Shown here piece after piece: positions 8,836-18,500 of a stretch of DNA of 64,000 nt. The stretch comes from Planctomycetota bacterium. GTDB taxonomy: Bacteria; Planctomycetota; Uabimicrobiia; Uabimicrobiales; Uabimicrobiaceae. The first letter of the stretch is position 1. The number at the start of each line of letters is the position of its first letter. Both the position numbers and the translations under genes were made by a program. The notes beneath the pieces are model-generated. The model worked only from the letters and a program-made list of their open reading frames with translations. It had not been told where the DNA came from and searched no databases. The stretch spans positions 1-64,000 of the forward strand of contig JAJDCR010000132.1 in the NCBI GenBank assembly GCA_029260735.1, read 5' to 3'.

Positions 8836-9341
8836 AATTTTCCCTTTTAAGCTTTATTTTTTACTGTTACACATGTGATTGTTTTCTCTTAACGGTGCCA
8901 GAGAAGTTTTCTACTAGCAGTTTTTATTCTACCTATATTAACTAAATTACTAAAAAAAATGAATCACCTTTTCTTAGAGTAGCTTATTTTATTCTAAGAG
9001 AAAGATAGAAGATGCTTGCTCAAGTAGAGAACTTCGACCATAAATATTTCCGGTTCGATAATTTTTTCTTTCCGTTTTTTATCTCAACAAATATCTATTT
9101 ATCTTTTCTAACTAGACTAAATAAGTGTAAAAGACGCATGATTTACTCTTCCATTAAACATTAATGGAAAATATCAACTTCTCAATAAATGAATAAATAC
9201 TGTTTAATTTCAAAAAAATGTTACGATTTAATTCATAGGAGTATAGCTTAAAGTTCTAGGTTTATTTTCTTAGTGTACAAACTACGAGAGCAAAAAAATC
9301 AAGAGGGAGAAGTTAGAAAACTATCAAAAGGAGGTGTTACT
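8836..9341. other. Non-coding stretch upstream of the conflict operon
   Basis: Very AT-rich with no ORF of credible length. It must contain the promoter for the leftward operon, but no clear -35/-10 pair stands out. At 9327-9336 'AAAGGAGGTG' is a strong ribosome site serving the broken gene that follows. Confidence 0.5.
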
Positions 9342-9603
9342 TTGAATTATTGGTGGTCGAATCATAAGAAGGAAATAGAGGGACATCATTTATTCCTACA
9401 CCTCTGCAGAAATTAGAGCAATAGAGGTCATCTCTCAACAACATAAAGAAGTCGCGAGACCAGAAGAATTTGGAAAGTTAGGTGAACAATGGAACAAAGA
9501 AGGATGGCTGGTTAAAGTCGATTGGCAGGTTTTAGTAAAATCTCTAAAACCAAAGAAAATACTAGCAGATATAGTTCACCTAAAATTCCAGAGAAATAAA
9601 TAG
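9342..9603 (+). pseudogene. Remnant of an EVE-like/HNH-type restriction endonuclease N-terminal domain
   Basis: A TTG after AAAGGAGG opens 'LNYWWSNHKKEIEG' and stops at 9414-9416. In another frame from 9391 to the TAG at 9601-9603 one reads 'TSAEIRAIEVISQQ', then 'PEEFGKLGEQWNKEGWLVKV' and 'LKPKK'. The order NYWW(V)N, IxAIG, KPEEFG, NWxxEGWxVxV is the known start of HNH endonucleases with an EVE/PUA-like reader domain. The middle and the HNH part are missing, and one frameshift plus a deletion separates the pieces. Known in the family: modified-base reading. Inferred: relic of a restriction gene at an island edge. Confidence 0.6.
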
Positions 9604-9621
9604 CTGAATGTTTACAGTTGA

Positions 9622-9924
9622 CTACTTACGCTTACTTCCTTTTGGCAATCGAGGACGCATACCTCTAAGAAAAGTATTAACCTCACTTACATGGAATTTA
9701 CGTTTTGCACAAGGATACCTAGCTGGTAACATTCCTTTATTAAAAGCCTTGCGTATCTTTTGAACACTACAGCCAGCTTCTCTTGCGACATCCTCAAGTG
9801 TCATACAGCGATTAGTGATATAGAGTTGCCGCTCTTCCTCAAGCTTTTCTATTCTTATACGATGTTCCTCTATTATTTTCTTTAGCGCTGCAGTTTCTGA
9901 AATCAAATCAATTTCTTGGCTCAC
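9622..9924 (-). CDS. Small HTH DNA-binding protein (excisionase/MerR-like)
   Basis: A 100-residue protein with an N-terminal coiled coil (about 8-35, Glu/Leu-rich) and a helix-turn-helix of about 40-90: 'TLEDVAREAGCSVQKIRKA', then 'FHVSEVNTFLRG', the usual pattern of excisionase-type winged HTH domains. The C-terminus is very basic ('RPRLPKGSKRK'). ATG 9924 has AAGGAGAAAA upstream. It sits alone between two decayed nuclease genes, so it may be a left-over mobile-element regulator. Specific targets are unknown. Confidence 0.7.
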   Translation of the reverse strand: MSQEIDLISETAALKKIIEEHRIRIEKLEEERQLYITNRCMTLEDVAREAGCSVQKIRKAFNKGMLPARYPCAKRKFHVSEVNTFLRGMRPRLPKGSKRK

Positions 9925-9950
9925 ATTTTCTCCTTTAACTCAGCTCTGCT

Positions 9951-10188
9951 TTAATCGCTATCTGTCCCAGAGCTGAAAACTGTAAAAACAGGAAGATGAT
10001 CAGATATTTTTAGGCCAATATCTTCATGTCCACCACAATAAGTATCAATAGTTTTTCTCATCAAAAAGTAGTTTAAAATTCATCATGAGAGTATTTAGGA
10101 TAGCAAATTCCTGCACTTAAAACAAACTACCTCTAGAATGGGCTATCTTCTTGTTCTTAACAAAGAAGATCTCCACCAAATCGTTCAT
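9951..10188 (-). pseudogene. C-terminal remnant of an endonuclease/exonuclease/phosphatase (EEP) gene
   Basis: Reading leftwards, three frames in turn give 'NDLVEIFFVKNKKIAHSRGS', 'SAGICYPKYSHDEF' and 'GLKISDHLPVFTVFSSGTDS' before a TAA at 9953-9951. 'SDHLPV' is the hallmark C-terminal motif of DNase I-like EEP enzymes, and the preceding segments have the expected order. At least two frameshifts and a missing N-terminus make it non-functional. Confidence 0.6.
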
Positions 10189-10288
10189 TTATCTCATCTA
10201 TTCAAATTCCTTTAACAGTTTTCTAATCTATGATAGAATAGAGAAATCATTTCAGTAACTTATGGCGGTAAAAAAGAGGGAAAAGGGA

Positions 10289-13200
10289 ATGACAGAGCTA
10301 TCTTTAGAAAACCAAAATTGGCACCTAGAAACGGGAGAGGTTCTCGATACAAGAGAGATATTTGCTAGGCTAGTCGGAAAAAAAATAGAGAAATCTCTAC
10401 TATGTTGGAACGAGGAAGAAAGAGAAAAACAACCCATAAAGATGCGCTTTAATGTGATAGGGAAATATGCTATCCTCAAAACCATTGGCGAAGGGGTATT
10501 TGGGAGAGTCTATCTAGGTTTTGATGCCGAACGCAGGGAAGATGGTAAAACGGGGCGCTTAGTTGCTATTAAAGCTCCAACAAGATCTCTCCTCAAGAAG
10601 TACGCTCAGGAAGTGGGAAAGCACAAAGATAAAGAGAAGGGCGTAATGTGGGCCAAGCTAAACATTGGCGAGCTTTTCTCGAAAGAAGCCATCCTGACAG
10701 CAAACCTGGGGATGAGCAAAAATGTGATTTCCGTTTTAGATCATAGCATAAGCCATCCTTTCATTGTTTTGGAGTACTGTAATGGAGGCACTCTAAAGGA
10801 TCGACTACAAAGTCCTTACAATGAAGAACAAGTCTACAAGTGGGGATTTGATATAGCCTCAGCTTTAGAAGCAGCCCATAACCTTCAGCCAAACAAGTTA
10901 ATCCATAGAGACTTAAAACCTGCCAATCTCTTACTACACAATAACGAAGTCAAAGTATCCGATTTTGGAACATCAAAATTTATATCGGAAACTGAATCAT
11001 TAAAAACTCTTCATGGGGGCTATACCCCATCATATGCTGCCCCTGAAGCATATGATGGTAAAGTATACGAAGCGACAGATATTTGGTCCTTTGGAGTCAT
11101 TCTTTATGAAATAATATCAGGGAAACTTCCTTTCTCTGGTGGCTCGATGATCGAAATGATGAAGAATATTGCATTAGAAACCCCGACTCCACTTCCTAAG
11201 CTCAATGGACTAAAGGTAGATGAACCATTATATTCTCTAGTGGAAAAATGCCTAGCCAAAGACCCCACAAAAAGACCCACCGCAAAAGAATGCCGAAAGT
11301 GTTTAGAAAAACTGGTAGGAAGAGAAGCTCCTCAGGAAACAGCTCCAAGTAGTAAAAACAGGAGCAAAAGAATCCGCGAAATTACAGAGCGAAGAAAAGC
11401 TAGCAAATCAACTACGACTCCTAACTGGGAAAAACTAGGAGTGGCTACGGTACTTACCTTGCTGATATTGATTGGGGCAGGACTTCTCTTCAAATTTGCA
11501 AAGCCAAATAAATCAGGCACTATCCCAAACAAAACCGTTATCAAAAATAGGGAGATATCAGGCTTTACTTATTTACGAAAAGGAACATACTCAGCAGGAG
11601 GACAAACTAACACGGTCAATGAATATAAACACAATAAAACAGGAATAGAGTTTGCTTTGATCCCTGGTGGTAGCTTCATGATGGGTAGAACTGGAAAATT
11701 AATTCATCACGTAAATGTAGAAGAATTTTTACTCTCAAAGCACGAAGTCACCCAAGGAAAATGGAAAAAAATCATGGGAACAATCCCATGGGCAAAGAAA
11801 AACAACGTGAGAAAAGGAAAAAATTATCCGGCCACTTACGTTTCCTGGAACAAGGTTAAGAAGTTTTGTGCGAAAACTGGATTGTCTTTACCAAGCGAAG
11901 CTCAGTGGGAATATGCATGCCGATCAGGAACTACCACAAAATACTATTGGGGTAACAATATGGATGGTAACTATGCTTGGTACTATGATAATGCTACTGC
12001 AATAGGAGAAGGTTATCCCCATGAAGTAGGAAGAAAAAAACCTAATGCCTTTGGCCTATATGACATGAGCGGCAATGTTTATGAATGGTGTGAGGACAAA
12101 TGGCATAATGATTACACTGGTGCACCTAGCGATGATCGCGCTTGGAGTATTGGGAGTAGTTCAGATTACGTTCACCGTGGCGGAGGAGGACGTTGTAACT
12201 CTTCTTACTGTCAATCAGCTTATCGTCGTCAGGGCGAACCAAACTACTCCAGTAATGACTTGGGTTTTCGTGTAGCTTTTCGTCTAAACGATGAGGCTGA
12301 AAAATCTCAGCAAATTAATAAACCTAGAGAAATTACTGGTTTGAAATATCTTCGAAGTGAAACTTACTTTGCAGGAGATCAAACTCATACAGTAGATGAG
12401 TACCTTCAAGAAGAAACAGGGATTGAGTTTGTCTTAATAACTGGTGGAAACTTCATGATGGGAAGCAACAATGGCAATGGTTTTGAGAAGCCCATACATA
12501 AGGTCAGTGTAAAGGAATTTTTGATCAGTAAGTACGAAATATCCCAAGAGTTATGGGAAAAATTTATGGGCAACAATCCCTCTTTCTTTAAGGGAAAAAA
12601 TAGACCAGTAGAAAACGTATCATGGGAGAATGTGAAGGAGTTTTGCTCGAAGCTGGGACTTCGTCTACCAAGCGAGGCAGAGTGGGAATATGCTTGTCGA
12701 TCAGGGACAAAAACAGACTATTACTGGGGGGATACTCCTGATGATGATTACATGCATTATGCTCAAAACAATAAAGGAGGAAGCACAAAAGAAATAGGTA
12801 GTAAAAAACCCAATGCATTTGGTTTATATGACATGAGCGGAAATGTTTGGGAGTGGTGTGAAGACCGATGGCACGATAACTACCTTGGAGCTCCGAATAA
12901 AAGCATTACTTGGAGTACTGGGAACATTCTCCGCTTCGTTGCCCGAGGCGGAAGCTGGCACAATTCAGCACCTGACTGTCGCTCATCACGTCGTAGTGGA
13001 GGATCACCCAAAGCTCGCGATAATGATATTGGCTTTCGTGTATGCTTAAAAAATATCAAAGAAATACCTGGCTTTCGCTACCTCCAGAGTAAAACTTATT
13101 CTGAAGGAGGACAAACTCAAATAGTAGATGAGTATCAGCAAGATCAAACGCAAATAGAGTTTGTTCTCATTCCTGGAGGTAGTTTCATTATGGGAAGTGA

Positions 13201-13855
13201 CCATGGCTTAGCAGACGAAAAACCTGTACACAAAGTGACAGTCAAAGCATTTCTAATGGGCAAATATGAAGTAACTCAAGGACAATGGCAAAGAATCATG
13301 GGCACTAACTCATTGACGACAATCCAAGACAATAAGCCCATCGAAAGAGTACTATGGTCTGAGGCAAAAGAATTCTGCCAGAAAATAGGATTAAATTTGC
13401 CTAGTGAAGCACAATGGGAGTATGCTTGCCGAGGAGGAACCACCACAAAATACTACTGGGGAAACCAATGGGACAGAAATAAGTTAAATAGCGCATCCTA
13501 CTGGGCAAAACAAGACTTGATGAATATTCACGAATACAAAACCTATGACTTTGGAAACAAAATCTTATCCTTGAAAGCAGGTCTAAAAGAAGTAGGGAGC
13601 TTCCCTCCTAATCCATTCGGTTTACATGATATACTTGGCAATGTTTGGGAGTGGTGTGAAGATGATCGGCACAACAATTACTTTGGTGCTCCGATAACTG
13701 AAAAAGCTTGGAAAGCTCAAAGATCAGTAGGAAAAGAACATAGAGGTGGAGCTTGGGATAGCCATGCCGGAAGTTGTCGAGTTACTGCCCGTGGTCTAGG
13801 CTCTCCTCATGAAAAGAAAGGCTTTCGGGTCGTGTTCAACTTAGACAATCCCTAA
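10289..13855 (+). CDS. Membrane Ser/Thr protein kinase with three SUMF1 domains
   Basis: A 1188-residue Hanks-type kinase. It has the glycine loop 'IGEGVFGRVY', Lys95 in 'VAIKAPT', catalytic Asp208 in 'HRDLKPANLL', Asp225 in 'SDFGTSK' and 'APEAYDG'. One membrane helix (about 385-403) separates the cytoplasmic kinase from three SUMF1 domains (about 425-664, 684-920, 929-1188). Each is introduced by a 'F/LxYLRxxTYxxGxQT' segment. Domain 1 keeps both FGE-type cysteines (Cys636-x4-Cys641); domains 2 and 3 keep only the second. ATG 10289 is preferred over ATG 10262 because GAGGGAAAAGGG lies just before it. A terminator follows directly. It probably senses ligands outside and signals through phosphorylation. 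Confidence 0.95.
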   Translation: MTELSLENQNWHLETGEVLDTREIFARLVGKKIEKSLLCWNEEEREKQPIKMRFNVIGKYAILKTIGEGVFGRVYLGFDAERREDGKTGRLVAIKAPTRSLLKKYAQEVGKHKDKEKGVMWAKLNIGELFSKEAILTANLGMSKNVISVLDHSISHPFIVLEYCNGGTLKDRLQSPYNEEQVYKWGFDIASALEAAHNLQPNKLIHRDLKPANLLLHNNEVKVSDFGTSKFISETESLKTLHGGYTPSYAAPEAYDGKVYEATDIWSFGVILYEIISGKLPFSGGSMIEMMKNIALETPTPLPKLNGLKVDEPLYSLVEKCLAKDPTKRPTAKECRKCLEKLVGREAPQETAPSSKNRSKRIREITERRKASKSTTTPNWEKLGVATVLTLLILIGAGLLFKFAKPNKSGTIPNKTVIKNREISGFTYLRKGTYSAGGQTNTVNEYKHNKTGIEFALIPGGSFMMGRTGKLIHHVNVEEFLLSKHEVTQGKWKKIMGTIPWAKKNNVRKGKNYPATYVSWNKVKKFCAKTGLSLPSEAQWEYACRSGTTTKYYWGNNMDGNYAWYYDNATAIGEGYPHEVGRKKPNAFGLYDMSGNVYEWCEDKWHNDYTGAPSDDRAWSIGSSSDYVHRGGGGRCNSSYCQSAYRRQGEPNYSSNDLGFRVAFRLNDEAEKSQQINKPREITGLKYLRSETYFAGDQTHTVDEYLQEETGIEFVLITGGNFMMGSNNGNGFEKPIHKVSVKEFLISKYEISQELWEKFMGNNPSFFKGKNRPVENVSWENVKEFCSKLGLRLPSEAEWEYACRSGTKTDYYWGDTPDDDYMHYAQNNKGGSTKEIGSKKPNAFGLYDMSGNVWEWCEDRWHDNYLGAPNKSITWSTGNILRFVARGGSWHNSAPDCRSSRRSGGSPKARDNDIGFRVCLKNIKEIPGFRYLQSKTYSEGGQTQIVDEYQQDQTQIEFVLIPGGSFIMGSDHGLADEKPVHKVTVKAFLMGKYEVTQGQWQRIMGTNSLTTIQDNKPIERVLWSEAKEFCQKIGLNLPSEAQWEYACRGGTTTKYYWGNQWDRNKLNSASYWAKQDLMNIHEYKTYDFGNKILSLKAGLKEVGSFPPNPFGLHDILGNVWEWCEDDRHNNYFGAPITEKAWKAQRSVGKEHRGGAWDSHAGSCRVTARGLGSPHEKKGFRVVFNLDNP

Positions 13856-13877
13856 ACTTTATATAGAAACAAAGAAG

Positions 13878-13918
13878 GCGGTAACATATTTTAGTTAGAA
13901 TATGTTGCCGCTTTTTTT
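13878..13918 (+). terminator. Rho-independent terminator of the kinase gene
   Basis: The stem GCGGTAACATATT pairs with AATATGTTGCCGC (13899-13911) around an 8-base loop, followed by seven T. It starts 23 bases after the kinase stop codon. Confidence 0.9.
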
Positions 13919-14104
13919 ATTGCCCCAAGTCAAACCATGAACGAAGTGGCAGCAGACAAAAATATTCGTAGAGATAAAAATATTAATTCTGAAGGGGAAT
14001 TTTTAGGAGGAGATGTTGAGTTTGTGAGGAAATGGCATGAGGTATTTTCGCTAATAATAGTCATTCATAAAAATCACTGAGATCGTTTTTACAGCCAATA
14101 AAAA

Positions 14105-14143
14105 AAGCCGAGCGAGTCAGTTGGTCAACTAACTCGCTCGGCT
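14105..14143 (-). terminator. Orphan GC-rich hairpin, terminator-like on the minus strand
   Basis: AAGCCGAGCGAGT pairs with ACTCGCTCGGCTT, and the inner GTTG/CAAC extends the stem across a near-perfect 39-base palindrome. On the minus strand the stem runs into a T-rich tract (14104-14096), the form of an intrinsic terminator. There is no minus-strand gene just upstream, so it may protect the kinase gene from leftward transcription or be a remnant. Confidence 0.6.
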
Positions 14144-14363
14144 TCCACCATAATAGAATTTACATTGAAGAGGAATGATTTTTCTATCACGTAAAGATAA
14201 CAATTATATCAGAAAAGAAAATCACAGTCAAGATGAATTATTTAATATTTTTTCAAACTCAATGGCTCTGTACCTTCAAAATCAGGATTATTTACGACTT
14301 CAAGTAGGCTAAATCAGAGGAGAAAGAGATAGCGTTGGAAAAATAGCGGACTTCTAACTTTTT

Positions 14364-14430
14364 TAGCGAACACAAAATTTTAGTAAATACCTTTGCTAGA
14401 TTGAGATTTAGCGAATGCTTTTTTCAATAG
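14364..14430 (+). repeat. 67-bp dispersed element, copy 1
   Basis: Two half-sites, TAGCGAACACAAAA and AGCGAATGCTTT, spaced 45 bases start to start. The same pair with the same spacing recurs at 18873-18940. Confidence 0.55.
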
Positions 14431-14786
14431 GCATCATCACAGCCGTATGTAATTCGCATGATTCAAAGGAGGGCTCAAGATGAGCTCGGCTTTAAGCCGT
14501 AACTTCTAAGGCAGATTTCCTTTTAGTACTTAGAAGGTAATGCCTTAAGTAAAAAAGAGTATAAATGCCGCATGATTTTGGGTTGCTTTATCTTTGCTTG
14601 TATATACCTATACCGTCTCAGCATTAATTGCAAAAATATTTTGTTATTCTCAAATTGATCAAATTAATAAATATAATTCTTGAAATAAGTAGATACCTAT
14701 ATCTGTTTTCTGTATGATATATGTATCAATTAGTATATATATTGTATGGGGTATTATTATATTGGTAATATTTGGGGGAAATTATT

Positions 14787-15443
14787 GTGAAACATTTTTT
14801 ACTATTAACGGTTATTTTTTTATTGTCTTGTAGTTTAAGTGCTACTCCTATAATAAGTAACACCGACCAGATTCCTGATGGTAATTTCAGCATAGTGGAA
14901 AACCGATCAGTAGCAATTAAGGTTACCATGACTGATAATGCAACATTGTCTAGTGTTGATGTGATGGGAAAAGTCTTTGGTTTTGCATTGCCTAGTATAG
15001 ATTTAACTGCCACTATTCGCAGCGATATTGCTAATGATCCAGGAAATGTACTAGCAACACTTAACACTCCTTCCATTACTTCACTAACAGAAGAAATTCA
15101 TACATTTTCACTTAACAATTCTCTTGCTCTCAACACAGGCACTTCGGTTTGGCTCGTTTTGGGAAGTAGTCATACTACATCCAATGTAAACGGTGCATTC
15201 CTCTGGTCGACAACAACTGGAAATGAACCATCCGGCCCAAAAGCATCTGTTATTGGTGGTCCAACTGTCTATCAAGAAGAAAGTACAGATGGAGAAAATA
15301 CTTGGGTTCCTGGATTTACTGGTGGCAAGTTCGTTTTCGCTTTCAATGAAGGGAATGGAGCAATTCCCGAACCTAATACCTATATTTTATTAGGCTTATC
15401 AAGTATTTTTTATACAATATTTTTTAGAGAGAAAAAATTCTAA
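14787..15443 (+). CDS. PEP-CTERM sorted, secreted protein (choice-of-anchor-like)
   Basis: A 218-residue exported protein: an N-terminal signal peptide ('KHFLLLTVIFLLSCSLSA'), a beta-rich body, and a C-terminal sorting signal 'IPEPNTYILLGLSSIF' followed by 'REKKF' - the PEP-CTERM triad of motif, membrane helix and basic tail. GTG 14787 is chosen because GGGGGAA ends six bases upstream. The body ('DLTATIRSD', 'SVWLVLGSS', 'STDGENTW') resembles the choice-of-anchor R type of surface proteins. A cysteine in 'LLSC' might alternatively be lipidated. PEP-CTERM proteins are processed by exosortase, which is not in this window. The gene stands alone. Confidence 0.8.
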   Translation: MKHFLLLTVIFLLSCSLSATPIISNTDQIPDGNFSIVENRSVAIKVTMTDNATLSSVDVMGKVFGFALPSIDLTATIRSDIANDPGNVLATLNTPSITSLTEEIHTFSLNNSLALNTGTSVWLVLGSSHTTSNVNGAFLWSTTTGNEPSGPKASVIGGPTVYQEESTDGENTWVPGFTGGKFVFAFNEGNGAIPEPNTYILLGLSSIFYTIFFREKKF

Positions 15444-15557
15444 TATAGAAATTGCTACACAACAGTAAGACAGTGGTCTAGTACAAGGCCACTATCTTCA
15501 ATTATCCAAATATTCTGATAAAAATCTCTGCCTAGTTTAATCTAATATCTCTGTAGT

Positions 15558-18500
15558 TCAAAATGGTCTATTCTGATCATGATCTTCTTTCCTTACGCGT
15601 TTTCGACGTTTAGCGATTCTTTCCTCAACCAGTTTCTTCTCTTTCTTTATATGTACCAATATCAACAAAGCTATTACTAAGATTATCATCGTTACCAAAA
15701 TCAACGAAATCGCAAAATTTTCTAGTTCCTTCTCTTCAACATTAGCGATATGCTCTTGAGCCAAATCAGAGGAGTTCCCACCAATCATAACAAATGAAGA
15801 CCAGTAAAAAGGGTGTGAGTATCTCTTGCTTCCCAGAAATTCTAGCTGTGTATCTCTCACTGCTTTCTGAGCAGACTCTCCGCTCATATATCGTTTATAG
15901 AATTTTTCCATGAAAAGTTGGGTAGCTTGATCATCTACTTTCCACAAAGTTGCTAGCACTGATTTGGCACCTGCTTCCCGAAAAGCTCTTTGTAAACTAT
16001 AGACTCCTTCCCCCTGACGAATTTCACCGACCCCCGTTTCGCAAGCAGAGAGAACTACTAAATCTGTACCGTGAAGATCTAATCCTAGTACTTCCAGAGC
16101 TGTCAATATCCCATCCTCTCCTGGATTATTCGCTCCGGCAAAGGCCAAACCTGAGTAAACCAGGGGATTTGTCAGTTTTTTACCAGTGAAATGCCTATTG
16201 GAATTTGATACTTTATTTAAGCTTGACATTTTTTCCAAATTTAACTTCATAGGTAAAGCATCTGCTTTATACTTGAAGGTCACTCCTCTGAGTTCATCTC
16301 TTGAAGTTTCTTCCGGCACATCTAAAAAATAGCCATGAGTAGCGATATGTAAAATTTGTGGGGAATCTATTTGTGAAATATTTTTTTCTGTCGCTTGACC
16401 TTGAGAGTATATCTCCTTTGAGATATCTAAGAGTGAGGAGATGGCTTGAGCTTCCTTGAAAGTTCCTTCCAGGGGCGAAAAATGAATTGTCTTGCCCTCT
16501 ACGATTTCTTTACCTTCTCCCTTTCCATAATTAGGATAAGTAAAAATCACTGCTGACTTATTGTTTTTTCCAGTCCTCTTTATTACCAGATCTCTACTTG
16601 AGGAGAGTATTACTATGTTTTGGCTCTTGGTTAGATAATGGCCATTTTCATTGATCAACGATCTAAACGGCAATAGGTGCAAAACTCCATCGGGTACTAC
16701 GTATACTTTCTTTTTCCCCTTGAGGTATCTTCCCAATGGAGAAAATATTCTACCGTAGATTTTCTCCGATAACTCTTTTGATTCTTGTTTCTTTTGAATT
16801 TTACTTCGGTAGTTTTTGATCAGACTAGCAACAGATTTAAACTCCCCTAAATTAACTAGCTTTATGTCACTTTTATCTACTAACACAGCCGCTAACTTAT
16901 ATTCATTTTTCTCTGTAATTACGGATTTATAAACAACAAAATCGATAAGTAACTCATACTCTAGAACAGCCTTTTTGACCTCATCAGCTTTTATATCTGA
17001 TATTAAGTTCTTAAAATCACTACTTTTCCAAATTAGCTTTTTCTCCAGTTCATCTATTTCTTTTTCCAGTTTCTCTACTAACGATCTGTTCTTTTCTCGT
17101 TTTTCGTAATCCAAAGACAGGTTAGAGTACACTGATCTTTTATCCAATAACTCTTTTAATAAATCCTGATCAGAGATATCAATGAATGCTTCCTTTAGCT
17201 CTTGTGATATCTGTAAAAGTATCCCTTTATAATTCACCGAAAAATAAAGCGCTAAACTATCGAAATCTTCTTTTTGATATTCTTGTAAAATGGAAAATAA
17301 GTTATCCTTATCATATTCAACATTAAATTCATCTAACATGCTCAATCTAGTTTTTTCTGAGCTTACTCGTAGCTCTCTCTTTAAAAATAGATATTTTTTT
17401 GCCAAATGTTCTTTTAAAATAAACAATGCATTATTGTATTTTCCCTGAGAACTATACAGCAAAGCCAAATTGTTCATTGATATTAGAGCAGAAGGATGCT
17501 TTTCTCCCAGTACTTCTCTGCTTATCTGAGAAACCTTTACATACAGTGGCTCGGCTTTACTGTCTTCTCTCCGTAATTTGTATAATCCTGCCAAATTATT
17601 CATTGATATTAAAGTATCGGGATGCTTTTCGCCCAATACTTCTATTCTTATCTGCAAAGTTTTTAAATACAGCGAATTTGCTTTTTTGTATTCTCCCTGT
17701 GATTTATACAATGCTGCCAGATTATTCATTAACCTAAGAGTATCTGGATGCCTTTCCCCCAATACTTCTTCCGTTAGCTGTAAAGTCCTTTTATACAATG
17801 CCTCTGCTTTGCTATATTTTCCTTGTGACTCATACAATCCGGCCAGGTTGTTCATTGATATTAGTGTAGATGAATGTTTTTCTCCCAATACTTCTTTCAT
17901 TAGCTGTAAAGTCCTTATATACAATGCCTCTGCTTTGCTATATTTTCCTTGTGATTCATACAATGCTGCCAGATGGTTCATTGAGACTAGTGTATTTGGA
18001 TGTCTTTCCCCCAGAACTTCTTTCATTAGCTGTAAAGTATCTACGCTGAGAGGCTCTGATTTACCGTATTCTCCCTGTGATTTATACAATGATGCCAGGC
18101 TAGCCATAGAGCTTAGAGTATACGGATGCTTTTTCCCTAATACTTCTTTCATTAGTTGAAAAGCCTTCACGCTGAGGGGCTCCGCTTTGCTGTATTCTCC
18201 CTGCGAACTATACAATAAAGCCAGATTGCTTATTGATATTAAAGTATCAGGATGCTTTTCGCCCAATACTTCTTTCATTAGCTGTAAAGTCTTTAGATGC
18301 AGTGACTCCGATTTATTATAATATCCCTGTAATCTATACAATTCAGCCAAGCCATTCATTAATATTAAACTGTTAGGATGTTTTTCTCCCGATAATTCTC
18401 GTGTTAACTGCAGAGTTTTTACATACATTGGTTCCGCTTTATCGTAGTCTCCTTGCGAATAATACAAGACTGCCAGATTGTTCATTGAGCCAATAGTCTC

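Larger units (their letters stand above)
13919..14786. other. Long intergenic region with orphan hairpin and repeat element
   Basis: About 870 bases with no credible gene. It holds an orphan terminator-like hairpin (14105-14143), one copy of a twice-occurring 67-bp element (14364-14430) and, after 14580, a very AT-rich stretch that probably carries the PEP-CTERM gene promoter. No RNA gene was recognised. Confidence 0.5.

Noticed and set aside
14478-14560. Possible riboswitch or small gene before the PEP-CTERM gene
   Set aside because: Short hairpin-like sequence and an 8-codon frame, without any recognised riboswitch core.
17426-18159. Long antisense open frames in the TPR region
   Set aside because: Produced by the regular 42-residue TPR period on the opposite strand; no ribosome site.
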